Source: Clostridiales bacterium (GTDB lineage: Bacteria; Bacillota; Clostridia; Saccharofermentanales; Saccharofermentanaceae). Taken from it: DNA of 64,000 bases. This document shows, one piece after another, positions 30,102-37,982 of the stretch (position 1 is the first letter of the stretch; every line of letters begins with the position of its first letter). The translations under genes and the position numbers were made by a program. The DNA is taken from contig JAFSPU010000006.1 in the NCBI GenBank assembly GCA_017451265.1, positions 1-64,000 on the forward strand, given 5' to 3'. Below the pieces are notes generated by a model, which saw only the letters and a list, made by a program, of their open reading frames with translations, was not told where the DNA came from and did no database searches.

Positions 30102-30844
30102 ACGTAATCCTTTATTCCTCTCATCCACATCTTCATTATCATGCTGTGCGGCGTGACCTTGCTTAAGAAGCGCAGGTACCGGTTGTAAAGGGAGCACACC
30201 GAAACGTCCTTTCCTCTGCGCGCGTCCTTCAGAGCCGCCGCCACCACCTTGTCCGCCGTGACCATGCCGGGGTAGCGGATCTGCTTTCCGTTCCTGTCCT
30301 TGGGCAGCATCTTGGTGTCCACCCAACCGGGGCAGACGGCCGTGCACGTCACGCTTTTATTCTCCACATTAAGGCTCCTCGTAAACGACATCAGAAAGGC
30401 CTTGCTCGCGGAGTACAGCGCAATGTAGGGGTTCGGCTGGAACGCAGACGCGGACGCCACATTAAGGATAAAGGAGCCCGCGGGCATGCAGGGAAGACAG
30501 GCGCGGCAAAGAAGCGCGGCAGCCTTGTCGTTTATGTCCAACATGGAGCTGATCTCCTCCGGGGGGAAGTCCGTGACAGGCGCCATCCTCGCGGTGCCTG
30601 CGTTGTTAACAAGGTACCTGATCTGCGGCTTCTCTTTCTCAATCTTCCGGCAAAACGCGAGCAGCTCATCCGTGTCGGAAAGATCGACCTGCACAGGCAC
30701 GATCTTCTCCCCGAAAGTTCCCTTCAGCGCGGCAAGTTTTTCCGCACTTCTGCCGACAGCCCAGACCTGCTCGACATCATCCTTGATCTGCTTTATAAAT
30801 TCCTGCCCGAGGCCTCCCGTGGCCCCCGTTACTATCGCAATCAT
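30098..30844 (-). CDS. Short-chain dehydrogenase/reductase (248 aa)
   Basis: NAD(P)-dependent oxidoreductase. TGATGGLG at residues 7-14 is the cofactor-binding motif, LVNNAGTA the structural motif, and Ser plus YSASKAF (Y-x-x-x-K) the catalytic pair. VCPGWVDTKM follows as usual. C-terminal residues are basic and hydrophobic. Overlaps the TetR gene upstream (4 bp) and the condensation gene downstream (4 bp), so the three are one operon. Substrate unknown; probably a hydroxyl or keto group on a lipid-like molecule that the acyltransferase uses. Confidence 0.9.
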   Translation of the reverse strand: MIAIVTGATGGLGQEFIKQIKDDVEQVWAVGRSAEKLAALKGTFGEKIVPVQVDLSDTDELLAFCRKIEKEKPQIRYLVNNAGTARMAPVTDFPPEEISSMLDINDKAAALLCRACLPCMPAGSFILNVASASAFQPNPYIALYSASKAFLMSFTRSLNVENKSVTCTAVCPGWVDTKMLPKDRNGKQIRYPGMVTADKVVAAALKDARRGKDVSVCSLYNRYLRFLSKVTPHSMIMKMWMRGIKDYV

Positions 30845-31419
30845 TTTCTGTCCTCCAGTAAAAGTCGTGAAAGGTCGTCAGCGTTGATCATGGCGGCGTC
30901 GGCGGTGTAAAGGGTCTTCACCGCATACAGGTAGACCACGCCCCAGTAAAGCTCGGAAAGCTTGCGCACGTTGCCCGACACCACGCAGCCCTCCTTCTGT
31001 CCCTGCCTTATGATCTTCTCGGTCGTTTTGTAGAAGGCGGCGTCCGCTTCATCCTCGAGCAGCCTCTGCGTAAAAAGCGCAATGCCCGCGGAGAACATCT
31101 CGTCCTCCTTAAGGTTCTTGATGACATACTCGGACATCATCCTGATTTTCTTCTCGGCAGGGAGGGGGAGCTTGGAAAGCGTGGTGAGCTTGCCGTTACT
31201 TGCGATCTTGTCCGAGATGGAGAAAATCTCCTCGTAAAGGTCCTCCTTGGACTTGAAGTAAATGTATATCGTGCCCTGCGCAATGCCGATGTGCTTGGAA
31301 AGGTCGCTTATCTTGGTGCCGGCGAACCCGTTCCTGGCAAAGTACAGCACGGACTTCTTAATGATGAGATTCCTCGTCTCTTCGCGGATCTCCCGGCAGC
31401 GTTCCTGTGACTTAGGCAT
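30841..31419 (-). CDS. TetR/AcrR-family repressor (192 aa)
   Basis: The N-terminal helix-turn-helix reads FAGTKISDLSKHIGIAQGTI then YIYFKSKEDLYEEIF. GCGAGG before ATG 31419 sets the start; an in-frame ATG at 31452 lies inside the operator palindrome. It heads the SDR/condensation operon and should repress it and itself. Confidence 0.88.
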   Translation of the reverse strand: MPKSQERCREIREETRNLIIKKSVLYFARNGFAGTKISDLSKHIGIAQGTIYIYFKSKEDLYEEIFSISDKIASNGKLTTLSKLPLPAEKKIRMMSEYVIKNLKEDEMFSAGIALFTQRLLEDEADAAFYKTTEKIIRQGQKEGCVVSGNVRKLSELYWGVVYLYAVKTLYTADAAMINADDLSRLLLEDRK

Positions 31420-31432
31420 GTTAACCTCGCTA

Positions 31433-31456
31433 ATGAATGAAAATTTATTCATTCAT
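31433..31456 (-). promoter_or_regulatory. TetR operator
   Basis: ATGAATGAA-N6-TTCATTCAT, a perfect 9-bp inverted repeat directly in front of the TetR start codon. TGAATGA/TCATTCA half-sites are common for TetR proteins of Clostridia. Confidence 0.7.
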
Positions 31457-31532
31457 AAAATAGCACGGGGATGATCAATAAGTCAATTATCTGATCGGCG
31501 CGTGCAAGGCCGTCTCCGGGAAACAGGAAATG

Positions 31533-31541
31533 TGATATAAT
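31533..31541 (+). promoter_or_regulatory. Extended -10 promoter
   Basis: TGATATAAT (TG-n-TATAAT) at 31533-31541, without a good -35. Transcription would start near 31548 and run into the leader terminator at 31561. Confidence 0.55.
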
Positions 31542-31560
31542 AAACGGTATGAGAAACAAT

Positions 31561-31598
31561 GGCGTTTCATCCGATGGGATGGAGCGCCTTTTTTATTT
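31561..31598 (+). terminator. Terminator in the leader of the PEP-synthase-like/RelA operon (attenuator)
   Basis: Bases 31561-31572 pair with 31577-31588 (12-bp stem with two G-U pairs, 4-nt loop), followed by TTTTTTATTT. It lies between the promoter at 31533 and the ribosome binding site at 31603. The gene upstream runs in the other direction, so this cannot be its terminator. It must act on the operon itself. Confidence 0.7.
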
Positions 31599-31616
31599 CG
31601 ACAGGAGGCGGCGGAC

Positions 31617-34187
31617 ATGGCACCATTCGACAGGATTTTAAGCGGCATTCCGGAGATGGATCAGGCGTTCGATAACATAAGACTCGGCGATAACGTGGTC
31701 TGGCGCGTGTCCGACCTTGCGCAGTTTAAGCTGTTCATGGAGCCGTATGTGGAGCAGGCGGTTAAGGACAAGCGAAACATCATCTACTTCCGCTTCGCAA
31801 GCCACGAGCCGCTCATCGAGGACCGCCCTGAGGTAAAGACCGTAAACATTCCGCTGTCCCACAGGTTCGAGACGTTCACCATCGACATCCATAATGTGAT
31901 TGAGGCGGAGGGCTTGGACGCGTTCTACGTTTTCGACTGCCTGTCCGAGCTGCAGACCGCATGGGCCACGGACCTCATGATGGGTAACTTCTTCCGCGTG
32001 ACGTGCCCGTTCCTTTTCATCCTGGACACGGTGGCCTTCTTTCCGATCATCCGCGGCAAGCACTCCGTCAATTCCATCAACAAGATCCTGGACACCACCC
32101 AGCTTTTCATCGACGTTTATTCCGACAACAAGAACATCTACGTAAGGCCCGAGAAGGTCTGGAACCGCGACTCCGATACCATGTTCCTGCCGCACACCTA
32201 CGAGCCTGAAACGGGCAAGTTCCGCCCCATCCTGGACGGCGTTAAGTCCAGCCGTTTCTATCAGGCTCTGGGCCAGGCGCAGCGCTCGGCCGAGGAGCAG
32301 TTCTCCGACTCCTGGGACAGGTTCTTCAACCGCACTAAGATCCTGCACGAGAGCGACGCCGACATCACGGCAGAGTGCAGCAGAATGTGCAACATCATGA
32401 TGACGCGTGACGAGAAGATGCGCGAGATGGTTAAGAAGAACTTCACCCCTGAAGACTACTTTGCGGTGCGTGACCACATGATCGGCACCGGCATGATCGG
32501 AGGCAAGTCCTGCGGCATGCTTCTGGCCCGTGCCATAATCCGCAACAAGGAGCCGGACATCGCCGAGTACCTTGAGCCGCACGATTCTTTCTACGCGGGC
32601 TCCGACCTTTACTACACCTACATCGTCGACAACGGGCTGTGGGATTTGCGCGTAAAGCAGCGCACTGACGAGGGTTACTTCACGCTGGCGGACGAGTTTG
32701 CGCAGAAGCTTATGCAGGGCAAGTTCTCCAAGTCCATGCGCAGGCAGTTCATGAGGATAATTGAGTACTACGGGCAGGACCCGTATATCGTGAGGTCCAG
32801 CAGCATTCTGGAGGACGGCTTCGGCAACGCATTCGCGGGCAAGTACGAGTCCGTTTTCTGTGCCAACAGGGGCACGCCGGAAGAGCGCCTGGAGGAGTTC
32901 GAGAAGGCCATCAAGACTGTGTACGCCAGCTCCATGAGCCTGTCCGCACTCGACTATCGTAAAAGACGCGGCCTCGACAAGCGCGATGAGCAGATGGCCC
33001 TGCTGATACAGCGCGTCTCGGGTTCCTATTACGGCCCTTACTACATGCCGTGCGCCGCGGGCGTCGGCTACTCTTACAGCCCATACAGAGTCATGAAGGA
33101 CTCGGATCCCACGGCAGGCATGCTGCGCCTTGTAATGGGACTCGGCACTTCCGCCGTAGACAGGACCGAGGGCTCCTACCCGAGGATCGTAAACCTCGAC
33201 ATGCCGGAGAAGTCCTCGTACTCTTCGTCAGCCGACAAGCACAAGTTTTCCCAGGGCAAAGCGGAGGTCATCGACATGGCCTCGCATCAGCTCGAGAAGC
33301 TCACTTACGACAAGATCGCGCCCGAGATCCCGCAGTACCTTGAGAACGTGCTTCTGGAGCACGACTACGACGCTGAGGGGAGACTTCGCGAGATGGGAAG
33401 GCCCAGGCAGGTTAAGTTCATCTCATGCAAGGGCCTCGTTCAGAACAGTCAGCTCATGGAGCACATGAAACGAATGCTTCGAAGCATCCAGGAAGAATAC
33501 GATTACCCCGTGGACACGGAGTTCACTATCAACATCTCGGACAGCGGCGAGTACTCGGTAGACCTGCTGCAGTGCCGTCCGCTTCAGATACAGAAAACGT
33601 CATCCGGTACGGTCATCCCCGAGGGGCTTGCGGAGGATAAGATCCTGCTTGAGAGCAAGGGCACATCCATGGGTCTTACCAAGGCCCATGAGCTCGATAT
33701 AATCGTGTATGTGGACCCCGTAAACTATTACAACATGCCCTTCCTGGAAAAGCCTGGCGTGGCAAGGCTCATCGGCAAGCTTAACTGGCATTACAGGGAC
33801 CAGGGCAAGCACATGATGCTGATCGTCCCGGGACGCGTCGGCACCACTTCACCGGAACTCGGCGTGCCGACGTCCTTTGCTGACATCAGCGCCTTCGAAA
33901 TCATCTGCGAGCTGGAGGAGACCCGTGCGGGATATAACCCTGAGCTTTCCTACGGCAGCCACATCTTTCAGGACCTGGTGGAAGCGCAGATACTTTATAC
34001 CGCGGTGTTCCACGATCAGCGCACTGTGCATTTTCATCCCGAGATGCTCGCGGATGCGCCTGATCTGATAAGTGAGTTTGATGAAGGCGGTAAGCTTTCC
34101 GACATCGTCCATGTTTATGACGTGTCCGGAAGATCAAGCCGGGTATATAACGACGTGGCGAATGAGCATCTTGTAATAACGTGTTAA
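31617..34187 (+). CDS. PEP-synthase-like ATP-binding protein with degenerate RecA/KaiC-like N-terminus (856 aa)
   Basis: Residues about 1-200 resemble a RAD55/KaiC-type ATPase (FDRILSGIPEMDQAFDNIRL, then GDNVVWRV) but the Walker A Gly-Lys-Thr loop is missing, so it should not hydrolyse ATP. Residues about 290-680 match the PEP synthase/PPDK ATP-binding domain: MIGGKSCGMLLARAII, YIVRSSSILEDGFGNAFAGK, VMGLGTSAVDRTEGSYPRIV. The C-terminal part (GRVGTTSPELGVPTSFADIS) lacks the TSH-type phospho-His motif of true PEP synthases. It probably transfers phosphate to an unknown target rather than making PEP. AGGAGG precedes the ATG; the RelA-like gene follows after 10 bp. Confidence 0.72.
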   Translation: MAPFDRILSGIPEMDQAFDNIRLGDNVVWRVSDLAQFKLFMEPYVEQAVKDKRNIIYFRFASHEPLIEDRPEVKTVNIPLSHRFETFTIDIHNVIEAEGLDAFYVFDCLSELQTAWATDLMMGNFFRVTCPFLFILDTVAFFPIIRGKHSVNSINKILDTTQLFIDVYSDNKNIYVRPEKVWNRDSDTMFLPHTYEPETGKFRPILDGVKSSRFYQALGQAQRSAEEQFSDSWDRFFNRTKILHESDADITAECSRMCNIMMTRDEKMREMVKKNFTPEDYFAVRDHMIGTGMIGGKSCGMLLARAIIRNKEPDIAEYLEPHDSFYAGSDLYYTYIVDNGLWDLRVKQRTDEGYFTLADEFAQKLMQGKFSKSMRRQFMRIIEYYGQDPYIVRSSSILEDGFGNAFAGKYESVFCANRGTPEERLEEFEKAIKTVYASSMSLSALDYRKRRGLDKRDEQMALLIQRVSGSYYGPYYMPCAAGVGYSYSPYRVMKDSDPTAGMLRLVMGLGTSAVDRTEGSYPRIVNLDMPEKSSYSSSADKHKFSQGKAEVIDMASHQLEKLTYDKIAPEIPQYLENVLLEHDYDAEGRLREMGRPRQVKFISCKGLVQNSQLMEHMKRMLRSIQEEYDYPVDTEFTINISDSGEYSVDLLQCRPLQIQKTSSGTVIPEGLAEDKILLESKGTSMGLTKAHELDIIVYVDPVNYYNMPFLEKPGVARLIGKLNWHYRDQGKHMMLIVPGRVGTTSPELGVPTSFADISAFEIICELEETRAGYNPELSYGSHIFQDLVEAQILYTAVFHDQRTVHFHPEMLADAPDLISEFDEGGKLSDIVHVYDVSGRSSRVYNDVANEHLVITC

Positions 34188-34197
34188 GCGAGGTTTT

Positions 34198-35181
34198 ATG
34201 ATCACATTAAACGACTATCTTTATTCCGGCGATACGGTCCTGAAGATCCTTCTTAAGTATTCATCCGATCTTAAGGAGGAAGCCATCAGCACGCATAATC
34301 CGATAGACCTGGCGCACAGCAATTTCCTGATCCAGATAATCGAGCTTCTGGAGCATACGGACTTCCTTACTTCGCAGTCACAGCGCATAAAAGAGTTCTA
34401 TCATTACATGACCGAGAAGTATCCGTTTCTGGCCTTCACCTTCAAGGGCAGGATCAAGTCTTTGATACGCGCGGAGGAGAAGTTTAACGGCTACATCCTG
34501 GAGTACATCTACAACTACTACAAGGAGCACGGCGAGTATCCCACTGACGCGCAGATAAAGAATAACCTTAACTGCTTCAGGGACCTGATCGCATACAGGA
34601 TCGTGATCTCGCTTCCGGTCTGCCATGTAGACGATGAAGAGAAGCTGGATGCGCAGGAAGTCGGTTACCTCTATGAAATCGCCAATGTGCTCCCGCAGTT
34701 TCTGGAGGAGCGCGGGTTTACGCCCGAGCTTTCGGGCCACCCGGATGACTTAAGGGGAGAAGCGCTCGCGGAGAGTGTACGACCCTACTACAGGGATTAT
34801 GTGCAGACGCCGCGCCCCACAGGCTACCGCTCCATGCACATCACGCTTTACGACAACCAGGCGCGCTGCTACACAGAGATGCAGCTTAGGACCAAGGACA
34901 TGGACGACTACGCCGAGATAGGAGAGGCTAACCACTTCGGTTACGAGAAGATCCAGGAGGAGAGCAGGAGCAAAAGGGACATCATTGCGCCCGGCGAGTG
35001 CGCCATCTTCGACGAGGCTTACGAGAGGCTCATTAAGCTTCAGGATCTGGACCTCTCGCAGATCAAGGTCAACATGTTCAAGGCCTATAACAACCAGCTG
35101 ATAAACGACGGCTGCGGACTGTTCAGAGGCCGCCAGATCCTCCCTTTCGAGCACCTGTCCCGCTTCCAGTTTGACACTTAA
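34198..35181 (+). CDS. RelA/SpoT-type nucleotidyltransferase, (p)ppGpp synthetase-like (327 aa)
   Basis: The synthetase domain covers about residues 75-260. RDLIAYRIVISLP corresponds to the conserved RelA strand with the G-loop. YRDYVQTPRPTGYRSMHITL matches the K-x-x-GYRS-H motif, and EMQLRTKDMDDYAEIGEANH is the E-x-Q-x-RT motif that binds GTP and metal. No HD hydrolase, TGS or ACT domains, so it is a small-alarmone-synthetase-like enzyme with an extra helical N-terminus of about 75 residues. It may make pppGpp or a related alarmone. Paired in an operon with the PEP-synthase-like protein. Confidence 0.82.
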   Translation: MITLNDYLYSGDTVLKILLKYSSDLKEEAISTHNPIDLAHSNFLIQIIELLEHTDFLTSQSQRIKEFYHYMTEKYPFLAFTFKGRIKSLIRAEEKFNGYILEYIYNYYKEHGEYPTDAQIKNNLNCFRDLIAYRIVISLPVCHVDDEEKLDAQEVGYLYEIANVLPQFLEERGFTPELSGHPDDLRGEALAESVRPYYRDYVQTPRPTGYRSMHITLYDNQARCYTEMQLRTKDMDDYAEIGEANHFGYEKIQEESRSKRDIIAPGECAIFDEAYERLIKLQDLDLSQIKVNMFKAYNNQLINDGCGLFRGRQILPFEHLSRFQFDT

Positions 35182-35235
35182 ACAACTTCTGTTGTACCAT
35201 TACGGCAGACATAAACTTAACAAGGAGGAACACCA

Positions 35236-35256
35236 ATGAGGAAGACAATCTGCTGA
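35236..35256 (+). CDS. Six-codon leader peptide MRKTIC
   Basis: AAGGAGGAACACC followed by ATG and five codons, then TGA. The near-ideal ribosome binding site for such a short frame, about 150 bp before an antibiotic-resistance type ABC-F gene, is typical of ribosome-mediated attenuation. Stalling of drug-bound ribosomes on the leader would favour read-through of the hairpin at 35340. Confidence 0.65.
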   Translation: MRKTIC

Positions 35257-35339
35257 AGTTTTATAAACTAACCTGCGGATAAGTCTTTTTGCGTGTTCTT
35301 TCACGTTACTTAAGTATATATAGATGCACATCAATGCTT

Positions 35340-35374
35340 CAGCCGCGGTCGCTTTCCGCGGCTGTTGATTTATC
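35340..35374 (+). terminator. Attenuator hairpin upstream of the ABC-F gene
   Basis: CAGCCGCGG (35340-35348), 7-nt loop, CCGCGGCTG (35356-35364), followed by TTGATTTAT. It lies between the leader peptide and the ABC-F ribosome binding site. A smaller stem (CGTG/CACG near 35292-35305) lies before it and could take part in an alternative fold. Confidence 0.6.
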
Positions 35375-35403
35375 CGGCAGGCGATTTCTTACGGAGGAAT
35401 CTT

Positions 35404-36861
35404 ATGCCATTAATAAACATCAAAAACTTAACTTTCGGATATGACGGATCGGACACCATGCTGTTCGATAACATCAGCGTGGGGATCGACTCCTCATGGC
35501 GCCTGGCACTTGCGGGCAGGAACGGCCGCGGCAAGACCACTTTCTTCAAGCTCTTAAGAGGTGAGCTTCCTTACTCGGGAACCATCACCGGCGTGCCTGA
35601 GACCGTGACCTTCCCCTGCGAAGACCTTCCCGATGTGCCTGAGTGGCGCGTGAAGAAGGAGCTGAATCTTCTGGGCGTGGACCCTGACATCATGTGGCGC
35701 CCCATGGAGACGCTCTCGGGAGGCGAGAGGACCAAGCTCATGCTGGCGCACCTGTTTGCGCAGGACGGTATCTACCCGCTGATCGATGAGCCCACCAACC
35801 ACCTGGACAGGCATGGGCGCGAGACGATCGCGAGGTATCTTGCGTCCAAGGACGGCTTCATCCTGATCTCGCATGACCGCGACTTTTTAGACATCTGTAC
35901 CGACCACACGCTCGTGATAACCAGGACCGGCGTGGAACTCACGCAGGCGGTTTTCTCCACCTGGTGGGACAACAACGAGGCGCGTCAGGCGGGCGAGCAG
36001 GCGCGTAACGACCAGCTAAAGAAGGAGATGAGCTCCATCGATGCCGCCATGAAGAAAAACGCGCAGTGGTCGCGCAAGGCTGAAAGCGACAAGAGCCGCA
36101 ACAACTCCAAGGTCTCAGAGAACCACTTGAGGCGCGTATACGAGGCCTCCAGGGCCGCCAAGCTAATGTCGCTGTCCAAGAACCTGGAGCAGAGAAATGA
36201 GAGGAAACTCGAGGAGAAGAAGTCTCTCCTGCGTGATGTGGAGAAGACGGAGAAGCTTAAGATAGAGGGCACCGTTCACCATAACAGGACGCCCGTCAGG
36301 CTTAATGACGTCACGCTGCTGCGCTGGGGTGAGCCCGTGGCAGAGCACATCAGCCTCACGGTGGAGGCGGGTAAGAAGATCTCGCTTCAGGGCCCGAACG
36401 GTTGCGGCAAGAGCACACTGTTTAAGTTCCTCGCGGGCCGCGGGGAAGAGGAAGGCATTACCGTGGAAGGGGACGCGTACCTGGCGCCCGGACTTAAGAT
36501 CTCGTACCTGTCCCAGGACACGTCTTCGCTTAAGGGCACGCTTTACGATGCGTGTGCCGAGCGCGGTGCCGACAGGACTCAGTTCTCCACCATCCTCGTG
36601 AAGATGGGCTTTACCAAGGAGATGCTTTACCGTGACAGCTCGTGTCTCTCGCTGGGCCAGAAAAAGTGCGTCATGACAGCGCTTTCCCTGTGCGAGAAGG
36701 CGGACCTTTATATCTGGGACGAGCCTTTAAACTACATCGATGTTTACCTGCGCCGCGAGATCGAGCGCCTCGTAAAGAACAGCGAGATCACCATGCTCTT
36801 TGTGGAGCATGACTCAGCCTTTGCGCGTGAGGTAGCGGATTATGAGTTTGTGTTCGAATAA
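35404..36861 (+). CDS. ABC-F protein, Lsa-type ribosomal protection/antibiotic resistance (485 aa)
   Basis: Two ATP-binding cassettes in one soluble chain without membrane segments. Cassette 1: Walker A AGRNGRGKTT (near residue 40), LSGGERTKLML, and LIDEPTNHLD. Cassette 2: QGPNGCGKST, SLGQKKCVMTALSL and IWDEPLNYID. A long charged helical linker (about residues 185-285) joins them; in ABC-F resistance factors this arm reaches the ribosomal exit site and dislodges drugs. The Lsa/Vga group acts on lincosamides, pleuromutilins and streptogramin A; the exact drug is not deducible. ACGGAGGAA selects ATG 35404. Controlled by the upstream leader/attenuator. Confidence 0.85.
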   Translation: MPLINIKNLTFGYDGSDTMLFDNISVGIDSSWRLALAGRNGRGKTTFFKLLRGELPYSGTITGVPETVTFPCEDLPDVPEWRVKKELNLLGVDPDIMWRPMETLSGGERTKLMLAHLFAQDGIYPLIDEPTNHLDRHGRETIARYLASKDGFILISHDRDFLDICTDHTLVITRTGVELTQAVFSTWWDNNEARQAGEQARNDQLKKEMSSIDAAMKKNAQWSRKAESDKSRNNSKVSENHLRRVYEASRAAKLMSLSKNLEQRNERKLEEKKSLLRDVEKTEKLKIEGTVHHNRTPVRLNDVTLLRWGEPVAEHISLTVEAGKKISLQGPNGCGKSTLFKFLAGRGEEEGITVEGDAYLAPGLKISYLSQDTSSLKGTLYDACAERGADRTQFSTILVKMGFTKEMLYRDSSCLSLGQKKCVMTALSLCEKADLYIWDEPLNYIDVYLRREIERLVKNSEITMLFVEHDSAFAREVADYEFVFE

Positions 36862-37823
36862 GATGCTGGCAGTACACCGGGAACGGGAGCGTTCTTGGGC
36901 TTGGCACAGCCGCAGTTTCCGCAGAAGTTAAATGACGACAGCGTGCCGCACTCGGGGCAGTACCAGGGGGTATTGATCATCGGGCGGGGCTTGCCGCATG
37001 CAGAGCAGAAGTTGAAGTTGTTGGTGATGCCGCAGGAGCATGTCCATGTGCCGGCTACCTGAGGTCTGTAGATAGTCTGAACAGCGGCGGCGCCGGGAAC
37101 AGGCGCGGGTACGGTTACGATGCAGTAGTCGTTCTTGGAAGCCTTGAATACCATGATGCCGCTGATGGTGAACATTACGATCACGTAGCCGAGCCACAGG
37201 AGTGCGCCGAGGCCCATGACGATCTCGTAGTCGGAGGCGCTGGCGGACATGATGATGCCGTCGTACAAGCCGTGGCCGATGATGGGCACGAGAAGTGTAA
37301 GTGCATTGAACTTGGCGTATTCGCCCTTCTTGCCGCGCAGTTGTGCCTGCTTGGCCTTGCTGTAGAAGAAGCCCATGAACACTGCAAAGCATGCGTGTCC
37401 CGGAACTGCCGTGAACATTCTAAGAAGCGCGGTGCCGAGGCCGTACATGAAGCAGTAGCCGACGTTCTCGAAGCACGCAAAGCCCAGCGAAACGAATACC
37501 GCATAGACGATGGCGTCGTAGCTGTAGTTGAAGTTCTTGTTCTTCCAGGTGATGAGTCTTAAGACGGCGTACTTGCCGAGCTCCTCTGCAGGACCCACAA
37601 TGCAAAGCGCGAAGATAAAGGACTTGATCATGGATTCGTAATAGAAGATGGCGTTGAGAAGGGCCTCGCCGATGAACTCCAGGATCATGGCGGTGAAGCA
37701 TGTGCCCATGCCTGCAAAGAACAGGCCGATGAGAAGGCCGATCGGCTCCTTCTCTTTCTTATCTCTAACATAAATAAATATCAGAAGTGCGATTACCGGT
37801 ATCAGCGCCAAAGCAAAAAGCAT
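36840..37823 (-). CDS. prsW: PrsW-family membrane protease with two C-terminal zinc ribbons (327 aa)
   Basis: Intramembrane metalloprotease family. About eight hydrophobic segments occur in residues 1-225, with GPAEELGKYAVLR (Glu-Glu), FENVGYCF, HACFAVFMGF and IIGHGLYDG as the conserved catalytic elements. In Bacillus subtilis PrsW cuts the anti-sigma factor RsiW. Here the last 75 residues add two zinc ribbons (CSCG...CSACG and CPECG...CGNCG), an unusual cytosolic extension. The gene's 3' end overlaps the convergent ABC-F gene by 22 bp. Confidence 0.85.
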   Translation of the reverse strand: MLFALALIPVIALLIFIYVRDKKEKEPIGLLIGLFFAGMGTCFTAMILEFIGEALLNAIFYYESMIKSFIFALCIVGPAEELGKYAVLRLITWKNKNFNYSYDAIVYAVFVSLGFACFENVGYCFMYGLGTALLRMFTAVPGHACFAVFMGFFYSKAKQAQLRGKKGEYAKFNALTLLVPIIGHGLYDGIIMSASASDYEIVMGLGALLWLGYVIVMFTISGIMVFKASKNDYCIVTVPAPVPGAAAVQTIYRPQVAGTWTCSCGITNNFNFCSACGKPRPMINTPWYCPECGTLSSFNFCGNCGCAKPKNAPVPGVLPASYSNTNS

Positions 37824-37932
37824 ACGTAACTCCTTATTCTTAAAATCTCACAAATCAGAGAATAGCACGGATTTTTGAGGATGTCACTTGCGGGAACACC
37901 TTATCTTTAAACTTTCTTATAACTTTATTGGA

Positions 37933-37961
37933 TTGTTTTTCATACTATCGCGGTATATTAT
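37933..37961 (+). promoter_or_regulatory. Probable promoter of the RND transporter
   Basis: TTGTTT (37933-37938), 17 bp, TATTAT (37956-37961), about 20 bp before the ATG at 37983. Confidence 0.4.
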
Positions 37962-37982
37962 TAGCAACGCGGGGGTAATGGG

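Noticed and set aside
30102-30347. An N-terminal extension of the condensation-domain gene of about 80 residues
   Set aside because: It lies wholly inside the SDR gene in another frame, has a low-complexity Gly/Gln composition, and ATG 30101 with the ATGA overlap gives the natural start.
31638-32582. Long open frame on the minus strand opposite the PEP-synthase-like gene
   Set aside because: It is antisense to a clear protein family, has a Val/Leu/Asp composition typical of reverse frames of GC-rich codons, and has no ribosome binding site.
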